The notes beneath the pieces are model-generated. The model saw only the letters and a program-made list of their open reading frames with translations. It was not told where the DNA came from and did not search any database. From contig QCXZ01000064.1 in NCBI GenBank assembly GCA_025024175.1, positions 53,403,325 to 53,467,324 on the forward strand: a DNA stretch of 64,000 nt. The letters run 5' to 3'. Made by a program: the position numbers and the translations under genes. Positions 49,561-63,335 of the stretch are shown here, in pieces (within the stretch, counting starts at the first letter, position 1; each line of letters starts with the position of its first letter). This DNA comes from Rhyzopertha dominica (Eukaryota > Arthropoda > Insecta > Coleoptera > Bostrichidae).

Positions 49561-49580
49561 AATATCTAATTAAAAATAAA

Positions 49581-51120
49581 CATACATGATAAAACGTCAA
49601 AACTGTGTTCTACTTTACAGATCTTTATATCCATTATTGATGTACTGTGGAATCTTTGGAAAATATTGAATACCAGTAATAAAACATTTGACAATAATTC
49701 CACCACGGCTTATTTTTGACAGCCAAATGCTACCAATTCATCCACTCCAAAACCACATTCAGTGGCTTACCAAGTGTAGCTAAACTAACATTAACGAAAA
49801 CCACTAAAACATAACGCAAGTACCTGTATAAAGCGATGTAGAAAATATTTTTTTGGCTTCACTGTTGCCATAACACGGCTCTTTAAAAGGGTGAGATCTA
49901 TGTTAAAAAGTTGGTCTGAAATTCGTTTTTGTTAACAGCCTCTAACGGGTAAGCAATGACGTCAATATCTATCAAAGTATAAAATTTCTTGGACTAATAA
50001 TTGGATAAGTGAGCAAATGTTTAACTTGTGCAAGAAATTAAGTAAATCAGTTTATGCAATTAGGACAATATCTTCAACTTATCAATTGATTATTAAGTAT
50101 TACTAATTATGGACGACCCAAATGATCATGGAAAAGCATAATTTTTAATTGAATCTGGGACCACGCATTATCTGCACTAAATACTAACTAAACTAAGTTT
50201 GCATTGTTAACACTTCAGAAAAAGATCGAAACACTGTCAAGACTGAGATCTAAACTCAGAGATGCTTCTTAAACAACAAAGATATTGAATGGGATTTACT
50301 GAGCTCATTCTTTGAAGTTACATTTATTACTGCAGTTATTTACAGTACATTTTGATGCAAGTATTCGAATACGATTGACACATAACTGACAATTAACTAT
50401 CTAACATTGAAAATCGTTCAAAGTCGATAAGTTGTTCTTAAGTAGTTCTTCTTCACGCACTTGTATCAGGATTCTGCATCGTTTTATTTAAACCATTGAT
50501 TTTATTTAGAATATCAGGCTTAACTATTGCAGAGCAGAGAGTTGGTAGGCAGTTTTATATAATAAGAGCTAATGACTGAAGCACTATTTTGGGAACCCCC
50601 CTCATTGGTGTTACCTCAAGTAGTAGTATATATTCTTCGTTGTTACGAGCAAAGCATAGAGAATGGTACCCCAGTTGTTTCACTGCATTTGTTCCTTTTC
50701 TACTCGACCATCGCATTTCACTAAAGCTTTTGAATTTCGGTTTGCTATAGCATACTTGTTAATAATGGGCCACTGCGCTATTAGTGAAGCACGGGACAAA
50801 AAAAGCACGGCTATTAATTTCTCAAAGCCCCTTTGTTTTTCTTTATTTTTGTCATCTATTCCGTACATATGGGCTGAAAATAGATTGGTTGCAAACTAGT
50901 AGATTTGTGAATGCACATAAGTCAATAAAGTGTTCAATTTATTGATATCATTTAACGAAAAAAAATAGTGCTTTATCCCTTCTTGCTAACTTCAGGTGTG
51001 CAGCTTAATACATGAGAAGTATACTGTGGTTATTCATAGGTGTTTCATATAATATTTTTAATTAAAAGAATTTTAAGTCCTGTGTAAAGTAATATTAGTA
51101 AATTTGAAATGGTGAGCAAG
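49581..51120. other. Intergenic DNA, nothing recognised
   Basis: AT-rich. Two fully overlapping frames on opposite strands (50663-50899) have no domain and cancel each other as evidence. Confidence 0.4.
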
Positions 51121-51129
51121 CTAAATGAA

Positions 51130-51215
51130 TGAAAAAGCTCTGGCATCGGCCTCGAACTCGGGCCTCTAGAATGGCGCTCCAACGTGCGTACCACTACACT
51201 ACCAAGGCACAAGTG
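51130..51215 (-). repeat. tRNA-Gly(GCC)-like pseudogene or SINE head
   Basis: On the - strand, GCCTTGGTAGTGTAGTGGTA, then an anticodon-arm-like segment with GCC in the loop, then CGAGTTCGAGGCCGATGCC. D-stem (GTGT/GCAC) and anticodon stem pair; the acceptor pairs 5-6 of 7. The T-stem does not pair, so a functional tRNA is unlikely. The 'GGCCGATGC' end recalls tRNA-Gly. Confidence 0.5.
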
Positions 51216-51585
51216 ACAATTGGCCAAAGCTTGTATTTCTAATGATCTAAATTAATAATGAGTCTACTAGCGCGCCATCTTTGTTAAAAAGGACATCACA
51301 CACCACGTGAATACGATTAAATTCCAGAGGCCNGAGTTTGATTCTCAGCCAAAGCTAAATCTCTTTTATTCATATAACCTGCTTCACNATTTAAAATTAA
51401 ACTGTAATATTTTTTTAATATTTTACCAAGTAAGCCGATTATTTAGGTTTAAAATGTTCTGCTACATACTACTCGCTTTTATATTTTGACTGTTTAATTC
51501 TGCAAATATGATTTTTCATAGCAGAAGGAAAGGGTAGCATCATTAGTGTGTATCACTGCCTTTGAAAAGTATTTCAATATGAATT

Positions 51586-51660
51586 AGCAGGCCAATATAA
51601 TTATGTTATTGAAAGGTATTACCATCGTAGAACAACAACATAATTGTATCGGCTTGCTAA
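51586..51660. repeat. Short hairpin
   Basis: TAGCAGGCCAATATAATTATG at the left and its imperfect inverse ending CGGCTTGCTA at the right, arms of about 28 bases with a ~20 base loop. Could be a small MITE remnant. Confidence 0.5.
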
Positions 51661-54055
51661 CCCGATAACTTTAACACACATTATAATGGAGTCTTCCATT
51701 ATGTTTTGAAACACTGCTACTCTTTCGAAGCAAACACCTTCATGTTTTAGCCTTCTAGATATAACATACAATTTTGTGAAAAAGTTTAGATAACTGATGT
51801 GTTAAGCGAACCCGTAAAATCACACCAGTACCTTTTTTGGAAAATAGCAAGCAAATATGACATAAGACTATAAAAGAAACAGCTGTTTTGGTTTTTATAA
51901 ACATAAAAAGAAAGATAAGAAGTAACTCCGTAATAATTGCAGCATTCCTAACCGTATAAATATTTTTGTGAAATATTTGAACCCTAGTTGCGCCAAAACA
52001 TTCTCTGCACAATATAGACTCGTTTGATCAATCAGTAACGCACCCTGCTTGTTGAAATATACTGTAAAAACAAATACCTACAAATCCATATTGGCCACTA
52101 CGTGTAAAACACCAGCGCGATATTGAAAATAAACAATATGAACCGCTTCGTTGTTTTGTTTATAAGCTCTTCATAATTGTAACAAATTTAGCGTGGATGC
52201 TTGTGTATACTCAATTAAGCGCGAGTACTTTCGTACGCTGCTGGTCATTGCCAAATTAATACAGTAATCTAACAGTTAATCAGTTTATTAGCAGCATAGT
52301 TTATTAGAACATTCACAACGGTAAAGACAATTAAGTACCCTACAGACCTTTGTATGATAGTTATACAAGATATACATTTCAAACGGAAGGAATTTATTAT
52401 TCATCTGAGAAAACTGGAAGCAAGCTAGTTGTATCAGAATTCTTCCAAGATTAGGAAGTGCGGTCAGCTGTAGTTCAATAAAAGGAAATTCATTTGAATA
52501 CTACGTTGACAATTTCAGTAAAAATAATTCGAGATGGATACACATTTACCTAAAATAGGTTCCAAAACGTAGTAGTGCAACTTGAACGAGAAGCTAACAT
52601 ATAATCAAAATAAAGCTAAAAACTATACTTCCTTCCTAATATTACAAGTCACTCTACCTGCTGCAGTGACAGCAGGTTTGCTTGTATGATGATCATATCC
52701 CAAGAAAATACAGTGTTGCGGCAATGGAGTTGCAATTTGTATTTTACGAAACGAACAACTCAAATTTATTATTAATAACCAGATGTAGAACAGATTAATT
52801 AAATTCCTCAAGTCATATTTTATCATGAATCTGAAGCGAAATATATAAGAATTAATTTTAATGGGACCCGAAATGTACTTAGCTATTTGAGGACATTAAT
52901 TTTAGACTACCCTTTTGTTGCAAAGAGGGTTCTTTTAAATAAGTACAGCAAGACTGATGGTGTTTCGCAAGCTTTTTGCAGGTGACCTGCGAAAACGTAT
53001 TAAATAAAATATGTTAAAACCTTTTTTTACTCGCGGCATGCAACCGAAAATCTAGAACCGTGCAGGGTATCTATTTCATCAGACCGCATTATTTAAAACC
53101 CCTGCCTGTCTTTTCATTTATATTTACGCATTATAAATGACACTGATGTCCTTCTAGAGCCTAATGGAATGATCTAGGATGACGTTAACGGTTGTGTATC
53201 TTAGGACATAAAACGACCAGTCCGCATCTTTAGGTTTATATTTCACGTTCAATTATGACAGATAACTCTCCGGTGGAATGGTTTCTAATAAAAGCAAAAA
53301 GTAGAAAAACATCACGGTCGTCAAGCATGAGTTGGGGATGAAAAAATAAAGGGAGTGAAAAGCATAATGGAGTGTCTTTCAAAATCGCAAATAAACAGTA
53401 ATGTTATTGACATGGAAAAGTTGTGCTGATGTACTGTCCCTTAGCATGATCGAGTTATGTCACACACTGACATGGGATTTGAAAGTATTAGGATATGTTA
53501 AATATTTAAATAAATAAAACAAAAGTGCTTGTTTTTTTAAGTTTTGCATGCATTAGTATGATATAAGACCCTCGTTACCAGTTTTGCCGTTTAAAGCAGT
53601 GTTTTTTCATGTTATGAGACTTCGATACTGATTTTCTGCTTTCGATAGTATATTCTAATTATTACTGATTATCCTTCTCAATCAGGGAGATATATCAACT
53701 ATACTGCATCCAGCGTTCTTCCACCTTTTCGTATTGTATAGTCTCTTGATAAATGGACCGCAGGAAACAGCCCGGTAATGGTTTCGTGATATTATTGATA
53801 ACTTTGATTTCTAGGTAAACGCCCAAATAATAACATTTCTCTGCCTTGAATGGATTCAAATCTGTATTATAATTCAGAAATCACAACTATTACAAAGGTT
53901 GAATCTTCATTTAGGGACTTTGTTCATCATATACTTGTTCACGTAAAACCTAACTTTCGAAATTCGAATTGTCGTTAAAATAAAGACAGTGACGAAATTT
54001 TTAGAACTTGTTAAGTGACATCATGCTATTTACTTGAGTAAATCCCAGATTATTA
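51661..54055. other. Intergenic DNA, nothing firmly recognised
   Basis: Small open frames without domains. The part 53040-53420 is less AT-rich and free of repeats; it may be conserved non-coding DNA (inference). Confidence 0.35.
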
Positions 54056-54060
54056 ATCCA

Positions 54061-55287
54061 GCACACCGTAAAAAATTTTCGTGGTTAGCACTTTCTGTGT
54101 TAATTTTCACAGTAAAACTGGTGAAAGCTTGCGCAATTAACCAAAACTGTTACTCGTAACTTTACACCGTGCTGAATGAGTAAATATTTTACACGAATAA
54201 AACGTAGAATTATCCCCATCTTATTATTCTTTTACTTTTTACTAACTTTGGTGTAAATTTACCAAAAACCGTGAAAAGTTTACACGCACGTGCACGTGCA
54301 GTGTTAACTCCACACGCTTGTGAGTTCTTGTAGGCAATAAAAGACAAGTCGGTTGCTTTTTGCGAAATTTGTTCATTTCTTTGCGGGTTACCAGATTAGT
54401 CGATCCACAGTTTACGTTCACGCATCATTATGGTAGTGAAAACCATAGTGCCAATAAAATTCACAACAAATGATATCACAAAATAGATTTTAGTGGACAC
54501 CACTTGCAGTTATATAGACAGCATAATATAAGGTAAGTAAGAACTTATGGATCATATTTATGCGACCTTCGATTACACCATAAAAGTATTGCGCCATCTT
54601 TCTCGTTCATGCTAGGACCGTTTGAATTTGCACTGTTTATATAAATATAGTTAGGACATAATCACAATGTATTAGTATTAATTGTTCGTTACCTTTCTGA
54701 TGTGCGTAAATGATATATAGTAGCTTGTATGGTAAACCATAAAAAATACACTTGTTTAACAAATTATATTTACGTTTTATTGTATTCCATTTCTTACTTG
54801 GATCATATTAGAAAAACATCACCAGTTCACGAAAATTGAAGTGCAATTTTCATAGTAGCGACTATTTCGTATACGGTATGCTAAATAAATAAAACTTTCG
54901 TGTGCTCTTTTATAACTAATTTATAACTTTTAATAGAGAAAAAATGTGTTTTATTTATTTAGCGTACTGTAATTATGATAGTTATTGCTAGGAAAACTGC
55001 CTCGCGAATTGTGATAGATATATTTACTAAGCGTTTTTTAAATATTAAATTTCACACAATACCGTGAAAACTTTAACCAATTTTGGGGTAGAAGTTTACA
55101 CCTAGCTTATTCGTAAAAAAGTACACCTTTCAGTCTAAAAATATGTACACCGTAACCGTGTAACAATATTTACACTCATATTTCGTGAAAATCACCAAAT
55201 TAGAAGTGGTTAATTTAACCATTTTCAGTGTGGACTTATATAAGCCACCTTTGGTGCTAAATTTAGCACATAATTTTTTACTGTGCA
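54061..55287. mobile_element. Diverged fold-back element
   Basis: The left end GCACACCGTAAAAAATT and right end (inverse) GCACAGTAAAAAATT face inward. Both flanks are rich in shared words such as GTGTAAA, GTTAA..AACCA and ACCGTGAAAA in opposite orientation. Identity between arms is modest and no target duplication was found. Confidence 0.45.
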
Positions 55288-57340
55288 AGACAGCCTGTTG
55301 CAAATTTGTTACAAAACAGTAATTGGTATATAATAAATATTTGCCAAATGCACTAAATGCAAATACAATCTGTTTGTTTTTGTACAAATCACTTAGCAGA
55401 CAATCAGAGAAAACTAAATGTTCCAACGATACAGAATATCTAAACTTAGTACATCATGAAAACGTAACTGGTCTTCGTTTAGTTATAAATGACTTTGCTT
55501 TCATAGAATTTTGTTAACTTTCGCTTTCTGTGTAATCAAAGGCGTGGTTTGAGCAAATGACGATAGTGCTAGCTCATTACAATATGGTAAATAAAACTCC
55601 CTATCTGCGAGTATGCTGAATAAAGAAATACATTTGTTTTTTAGTAATAAACGCTCAAAAGTCGCTATCTGTTCACATATCACGAAATTAGCGAGCACAG
55701 TTCTTCATTTGGAGGGGAAGGGTTTCAAAGATGTAACTGTGCCAAAAAATGCACCACTTATACTGTGGTAAATGTAAAAGTTTAAAATTCTTATGCAAAA
55801 ATCACCATTTAACAGCTTGTAATAATAAGTGACATAATTAACACTAAAGGTACTGTATAGGGGTCCCTGTATAATATGTACTTACTCTGTTAAAAGTGTA
55901 TCATGCACAAGCCCTAATTTTACCTAAACAGGCCTCTCTCTGATTCTACCTCAATATCTCTTCAGTTGGTTTTTTTGAATGTTTTTTTGCGAATACCTAT
56001 TTCTTTTCAAACAAGTGGCATGATAAAAGATACCAAGTGTATTCTATAAGGGTTCACTCTGATTTTAAGGTTGTCTCTGATTATACGGCAATATGTTTTC
56101 AGTTGTTTTTCTTTTAATATAAAGTTTATTTTATTTGTGATTGTTCTTTAAGAGGCAATAAATTATTAATACAAATTAATATGTTTTTCTTATATCGCAG
56201 ACTGTGCCTCGTACTCGTACATAGAATATATTGACAGTATGATAGTAAGTAATGCAGCAGGTTATTTTGGAGTTTGCCTTCATTGTATTGGCAAACCTAA
56301 GATTACCGTACTAGAACACACTTTGCCTAGGCAAATCTAGGTATTACTGCATAACGTACTTTGCCGGTAACACTTACATTTTGACGTTATGCGATTCCTG
56401 GTGGCACAGTCCACATTTTGAGAACCTCCGTTCCACATTCAACTTCGATCACTCTATGTAACATTGATAGGCGGCCTCAATACCTAGAGCCATTGGTATG
56501 TACACATTTGCTTGCAATTGTAAAATCGACAAACACAGACCGGTTTCACTGCCATTCAAAAACAAACATTTGCTCTGCATACGAAACTACGTGCTCATAC
56601 ATTGTCACCAATTGGCTTCTGTTTGGCTGTAAGCATTAATTCAAATGAACGAGATCACAAAAGCTTCAAAGCTTCCTCCGTGATAGTTTTGGAGTTCCAT
56701 GTGCCTGCGTTATTTTAAATTAAAGAGTTTCCTGATAGTAAACGTCTGCCAACTTGCAAATTCGTTTTAAATTTCCCGTTTGATGCTCACTAATGAACAC
56801 GGGAACGCAATCAAGAAGCTCGATTGAGAGTTTTTTGCTCATCATTAATGCTAGAGTTATTCTTGTCGGTATCAATCTTTCAAAATGAAGGCGTGTCCTA
56901 CATTCAGGCAGTTTTTATCCCGAGAACGCCGAAGTGCACATCAGACGCTTGGCAACTTACTTCGCCATAAAACAGTTGACAGTGTTTTCATATTTGCGTT
57001 TATCTCGCCCGAGATGCCACTTTGTCGTGTTTTCCTTAGCAGTCTCAGCATCCGAGGAACGGAATTAGCTGCCAATTAGTATTGATTCGTCTGAGTTGGT
57101 ATGCTAATAAGTTAGTGGAACTTACGTCATCTTTCTTACAGGCACAAAACTTTAGCTTTAGCAACGCATGAATTTATTACCGAAAAGAATTAACCAAGAT
57201 TAATCATTTAATACTGTTTTTTAAGTAAACAAGTACAATCCTTTTCTTCGCTTTTCGACTTATGTATACGGTAGTAATTACGCAGAGGCGGCGGCCTTAC
57301 GAGAATAAAAACAATATAATAGAAAATATTAAAGTAAATA
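55288..57340. other. Intergenic DNA, nothing recognised as a gene
   Basis: Open frames of 60-73 codons show no domain. The part 56640-57090 has higher sequence complexity and G+C than the surrounding DNA. Confidence 0.35.
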
Positions 57341-57349
57341 TTAATAGAA

Positions 57350-57910
57350 AATTAGAAGGCAATGCCATGTCAGCATTACACTGACTACAGTCACTAAATG
57401 GAATACAGTACCGCAACGTCCGCCATATTGGGAGTAAAAGTTTTTGCGAGAACATTCAAATTGTTAAGTTTACTAAGATTGAAATTGGAATAAGACCAAG
57501 ATCAATAATGAAATCCCCATTATTGGTCAAGGTAGAAAAAAAACATTGCGAAATTTGAATGTTCTCACCAAAACTTTTACTCCCAATATGGCGGACGTTG
57601 CGGTACTGTATTCCATTCAGTGACTGTAACACTGACATGATAACAAAGCCACCTAGTTGCCTTGGTGAGAACTACTTCCTAAAGGAAGTGACCTGTATTT
57701 TGCCAAATTGGCATGCTCTTGCATATGTCAACTTGACAGCTGGTCCCCACGGCACTTTCTGCAAGCGGGCAAGAACCGACATACATGCAAAACCAGTTCT
57801 ATGCCATGCTGTCTGCACTAGACCTAAACTGCAGTGTAGTTGTAGCTGTAATAACAGCGAAACAGATCTCTCTGTAGTTGGTTGCGGTGTAGACAGCATA
57901 GCGTAGATGT
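57350..57910. repeat. Dispersed repeat, copy carrying a MITE
   Basis: Related to 42595-42790 over its ends and middle. The 115- and 75-aa frames on opposite strands within it (57559-57906) are inside the repeat and are not taken as genes. Confidence 0.6.
57386..57628. mobile_element. 243-bp MITE with 8-bp target duplication
   Basis: Long inverted arms: 57386-57462 and 57552-57628, beginning TACAGTCACTAAATGGAATAC and almost perfectly complementary over ~75 bases. Flanked by ACACTGAC on both sides (57378-57385, 57629-57636). The related repeat at 42595 has a single ACGCTGAC here and no insertion. The 8-bp duplication fits hAT or P-type mobilisation. Confidence 0.85.
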
Positions 57911-60900
57911 GAATTTTAATTAAGGTAAATACATTTTCATTTCAAATATGGTATTATAGAACATGAATATCTTTCAGTGATACCGTCGTGACGCTAAATA
58001 AGGGCTGAAATAAATTGCAGAATTTATTTTTCAATTAAATTGTGGAGCTACCAAAAAAATTTCAATAAATAGAAGCAGCTTAAGTATTGAAAACAGAGGC
58101 TCTCTTAAATATTACATAGTATACATAGGTGTAGAAGTATGAAACCGGATTTTTTTGTAACAATTTCACGTCCGCCCGTCCGTTACGACCTTGTGTTGCC
58201 TTTTTCTATATTCCTATCGTTTTTCACGTAACTGTCGATTTAATCGATCATTTGCTGTTGGTAGCGATCAGTATTAAGGTTTCACCAGGTTTTGGCAGCT
58301 AATAATAGATTACACTCTTCTGATCCCAATTTTGGCAGCCTCGTTCACATACTGAATGTCTTGTTGTAACACAGCATATCTTAGTAATATGTAGATACTA
58401 TTTTTTAGATGGCCACGAACACTTATGTTGAGTTAGTGGGGAAAACCTTTATTTCTATGCAAGAATTTTTTTTAAATACTGAAAAGTTAAAAGTGTTGTA
58501 AATATATACATACAATATATTATATATACACATTATCATCTTTAATAGTAAGCGATAGTTTGTAAAAAGTGGCTTAAGAACTTACAATCCATTTTCGGTC
58601 ATATCCTTTCATATCTGAAGCTCTGCCTTCATTTAAGCGCTTTTATCTATTACACTTTACGAAATCTCCATGTAGAGAACTAATACTCTGTATTGTTTTG
58701 GCAGAAATATTTAAGATTTGAGGATAAATTGCTCTTAAAGTGTATTTGTTTTAAAAAAAAATGTAAGGTTGTCAGTTATGTTTTTACAGTAAAGCACTGC
58801 ATTTGTATATATAGGTATCCTATGTATATTATAACTGTTAAGCAGAAAACCGATTTCACTATGGTTACTTACTAAATCTATGAAGCTTGTCGAGATCCTT
58901 TTAATACTGGTATTTGACAAAAGAATCAAAAATGGAGGTTAACAAACTTAAAGTAACAGTAATATTTTGATGTGTTACCTAATTTGTGTTTAGCTTGGCT
59001 CAGTTCTTAAGTAGTTGTCTATTATTTGGTAAGTAATATCGCCTACCCCATATAGTGTGGAGGTTTTTTATAAAAAAAATCAGTTTTACGTCTTCTACAC
59101 AAGAAAATGTGAGAAATTTAATAAAAATCAATAATTTTGGGAAACTTAACCTGCCACGCTTAAGGTGGCAAGTGTCAATTTTGACAAGACCCATAACAGT
59201 TAGGACGTTCCGGGATGGAGTTTGCTGGATTTTTCTTAAGAGTTTTTTCTGATCCAACATTGAAAAATAAGAAATTCCGTTTCAAAATAGCTCTATTACG
59301 AAACGCATTTTGCTTCATTAACAACGCAAAATAGAAAACAAATGCTTTTAAATCGACTGCAGCGGCACTTGAATAAAAGATTATAGGACTGAGAAATAAG
59401 TAGTTTTTATTCTTCAATTATTTGTTCATATTAAAATTTGAAAGCGTCCTAAAGGTTTTACAAATTCGGTTTATGTGACTTGTCTAACCATGCAACTAAT
59501 AATAAATTTTCAAATTTAATCGAAAGTGCTGAAATGAAAACCTAGCATAGATATGCATTCCACTGCAGTGCCGTAAGATTCCAGCAAAATAATTAATAGT
59601 ATTATCAAAAGCTCACGGAATGGCAGAGGGCGCAACTGACCGCCTACTCTAAGCGCACCGTAAATCATTGGCCAGAACATCCGAAGAGGCCATGCAACAC
59701 ACCGCTAACCCGAGAACAAGATTTCTCTTTTTATGAAGGGTTAGGTCTGCGGTCGGGAAAACAGCGGATTTGATTTAGTTCGCTAATTAATTACGCCCAC
59801 CACGTTTCTCGACCGACCGGACGTTTTAAAACCATTTTTGGATACGTCGGGGATCACTCATTCGTGGGATACGGAATGAATATGAATTAGCCGATTGGAA
59901 CGTGTTTCACATTTGCTTGGGGTCACATTCCTGAAATATGATGGGCACTGGTATCTAGTTAGCCTGGAGGAATAGCAGAAACATTGAATAGGAGATATCG
60001 GCGTGACGTCAGCACGCTCCTAAGAGGCGGCCATCTTGTAGAAGTTTTGTTTAAATCGCTTAGCCCCGTTTTGGCATTTCACACAGTAGCTAACAGCTGT
60101 TGACATGTTGACGAAGAACTGTTCTTGCTACTGTAGTCTTGTGAAAATTGTAATTTGTAGACTGTTGGTTGTTCGCCAACATAGCGAAAGGATGGCATTT
60201 CCGTAAATTTATTTGTCGTGCCGTGTAAGTAGAAATTAGTGCGGGAAAACCAGAGATCTCTTCAGGGAAAACGGATAACGTAGCTAACGCGAATAAATCG
60301 GCCTGAATGTTTAACGTAACAAACGCAAGATACACGTGAGTCTGAAACAAACACTCTCCTGGTAAATGGTAACAGCTAATATATGACGGCTAGCTTTGAG
60401 GTTTATAAATATTTATTTATAAAATTAGTCAACAAATCTCTGAACCTCTTCTTCAACTCAACTCTACCACATAATGATACTTTAGTCTTATACTTATCCG
60501 CATCAACGCCAAATAATAATCGCGAGTATTAAGTTCAAAACATAACCATGATTATGGGTTCACAATACAAACTTTGGTTTACGTGAGGTGTGACTTCTAC
60601 GATATGGCCGCAACCAAAACTGGCTAGACGATTTTGACATTCGGGTCCTTCGTCGCAACATCTACGTATGTGGAACAAAGATATGCTTCTGTAACGTGGT
60701 ATTAAGAAATATCGATGAAGATCGCATCAATTAAAAAAAGACATATTTTGGACGGATTAATCAGAATTTACGCGTGAAGGTATTATAAATAGCAAACACT
60801 GCAATTTCTAGACCAACAATAATCCTAACGTAAAACGGGAGAAGAATTTTCAAGTGAACAAATTAAATGCTCGATATTTTATTTACAAAGCATATTGCAT

Positions 60901-60930
60901 TTTCTAGTTAATTTATCCAAGTGCATGACA
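57911..60930. other. Intergenic DNA with a GC-richer island
   Basis: Mostly AT-rich. The segment 59620-60100 is richer in G+C, without repeats or frames, and contains a homeodomain-type TAATTAATTA word (about 59790); a candidate regulatory element only. Confidence 0.3.
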
Positions 60931-60933
60931 AAG

Positions 60934-61150
60934 AACTAATAATTCGATAAATGTAGTAGACTCTCGGTAAATCTAATGAATATTTGATATAAAATTTTCA
61001 CGCAAGTTAAAACTAATAAATACTCGATAAATATCATAGACGCTCGTTAAATATAATGAATGCTCGGTATAAATTTTACATGCATGTTAAAATAATAAAT
61101 ATTAGATAAATATAATAGACACTCGATGAATGTAACGAATGTGCAGTAAC
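60934..61150. repeat. ~77-bp minisatellite, about three units
   Basis: Units begin near 60934, 61013 and 61091, each with 'taataa.t..GATAAATaT..tAGAC.CTCG.TaAAT.TAaTGAAT' and ending 'ca.gttaaa'. A short (AATAAATAAT)n tract follows at 61230-61266. Confidence 0.7.
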
Positions 61151-61317
61151 TGATTCAAATGTTTCCTGAATTATTAAAAATATTCTCAGTAGGTACCAGA
61201 TTCGAATGTTTCCTCAATAAGTAAATTTTATATAATAATAAATAATAATAAATAATAAATAATAAACCGCTAAATGTTCGATGGAAAATTGATTTTGGGC
61301 CTTAACAAAAGATTAGA

Positions 61318-61790
61318 AAGGTCCATAAAACATTTTCGTTTAAATCGGCAGTATACTATCATTATACTATCAAAATAATGCAAATGCTATAGAGAATAAA
61401 AAATAAAATGCAATGTAATAGTTGTAATCTTAAATAAGATATTGGGCTTCTATGGGAGCTGGATTTAAAGAACATTTAGATCATTTCAGATTTGGGAGGT
61501 TTGATAAATCGGATGTCGACTAACATGAAAGACACAACTCACCCCATAATAATTTTTAAAGGCTATTTGAAGAAGTTTCTAACAAAACGGAAACGCGTTT
61601 AAAAGCATCTTTATTCAAAGAAATATAGATACTTTAGTAAATTCAGATTTAGGTCCGACATTTTAATCTAGATAAGGATATCACTTAAGAGTACAAATTC
61701 AATTGGCTTGACTCCATTTTCGCTAAAGGTCTGTGGAGGAAAATATCCTCCAGTCAAATCCAAAACCAAATCGTCAGCACCCGTGGTGTT
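61318..61790. repeat. Dispersed repeat related to 41930-42420
   Basis: Shares ordered words with the copy at 41930-42420 at low identity. No termini or coding potential. Possibly part of a larger non-autonomous element that includes the minisatellite just upstream. Confidence 0.4.
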
Positions 61791-63090
61791 TACTGCGACC
61801 GAAATTTTATACAAATTTCATTAAAATCCATGTAATTGGATCAATTTTTAAACGCGTTTCAAAGATATAGCTGTATTCTAAAAGAATAAATGGTAAAAAC
61901 TCTAAGAAATTGATGTCTTACATGGATACGTAGATATTGATTTTTTTCGAAAGCACTATAGATCCGTATTCAGTTTAAAATAACCCTAACAAGATTGGCC
62001 AGTTTTTATTAGGTAGAGCTGTCTCGAAAACATATTTTGTGTTCAAAATTGCGCAGTTAAGTCGATTTATTCGTATCAAAACAGTCAATTCACTGCGAAC
62101 GACCCTATTTTATTATTATAACATACCTCCGAATGAAATTTAATGTTCGAGTTACCTTTTTTATGATATATAGATGAAGTTATATATTAATTGGCATATT
62201 AGACAAATGATTTAGTTTACTAATAACCTTTAGTAAGCAGAACAGGTAGGTACATTTAGTAAGTATCTGTTCAAAAAAATTACTATATTCATTTTCAGAA
62301 TCGTCTGTTTAATTAATCAAAAACTTATTGTCATAAGCATCCAAATGAAATTAATTTATCAGTTTTCTGAAACCGCTACTTTCAAACCTGAGTGCGCGTT
62401 ACTTTCCAATGCGAAAACACGCCGCTTGCTTCAATACATTTTAGAAGTGTTTTAATTACTCACATTTTTCGCAGTTGTTTCTTCTTCTTTCTCACCTGCC
62501 ACCCACTATAGTCATAGTTCACTACGCACACCAATCACTCCGGAAATCATCTTTTAACCACTTCCAGAAACCAAAATTAGGGAGCTACACCGCGCACGTT
62601 AAGAGCTCCTCAATACAACTAATAGGTGACAATGCGTTTATCGTGTGTGCCGTTTGACTAAAAAAAAAGCAGTATTATAAAAAGTAGTCTATTCAGACGT
62701 TTTTTGCCAGTTGTTCGGAGCGCTGCTGCGCTTGACCTTGGGAATACAAGTAAAAATCACAGCGGCGTATTTTATTGTACGTTTTTGATGCGCAGTGCTA
62801 CGGGGGCGTTCAGAATTTTCTCATGCTGAATTTGTAGTTTTAAATTTACTTTTAGTGTGAGTGCTCAAAGTAAAATGCGCTATACATTTCAAAGCACAGT
62901 GATTTTTAGAATGTCGATTTAATGCTATTATTGAACAAAGTACTGTATATTTCTTCCGTCAATCCTATCCATTCTACCTTATTGCAAGGCACTATCTATG
63001 TAATGGGTTGTATTCAATTTGTTTTACCGCTGACACTTTTTGATTGTATTCTATAATGGTCCGTGTAGAATGCCCACATTTCTTAAGTGT
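61791..63090. other. Intergenic DNA, nothing recognised
   Basis: No domain-bearing frames. A TATAAAAA at 62676 with CCAGTT 33 bases on could be a core promoter but has no gene attached in this window. Confidence 0.35.
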
Positions 63091-63096
63091 AAGTAA

Positions 63097-63335
<239 letters not shown>

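Noticed and set aside
57559..57906. 115-aa Cys-containing open frame
   Set aside because: It spans the junction of a MITE and a dispersed repeat whose sister copy at 42595 lacks the frame.
62676..62712. TATAAAAA plus CCAGTT as a core promoter
   Set aside because: Spacing is plausible but no downstream exon or frame is visible; such pairs are common by chance in AT-rich DNA.
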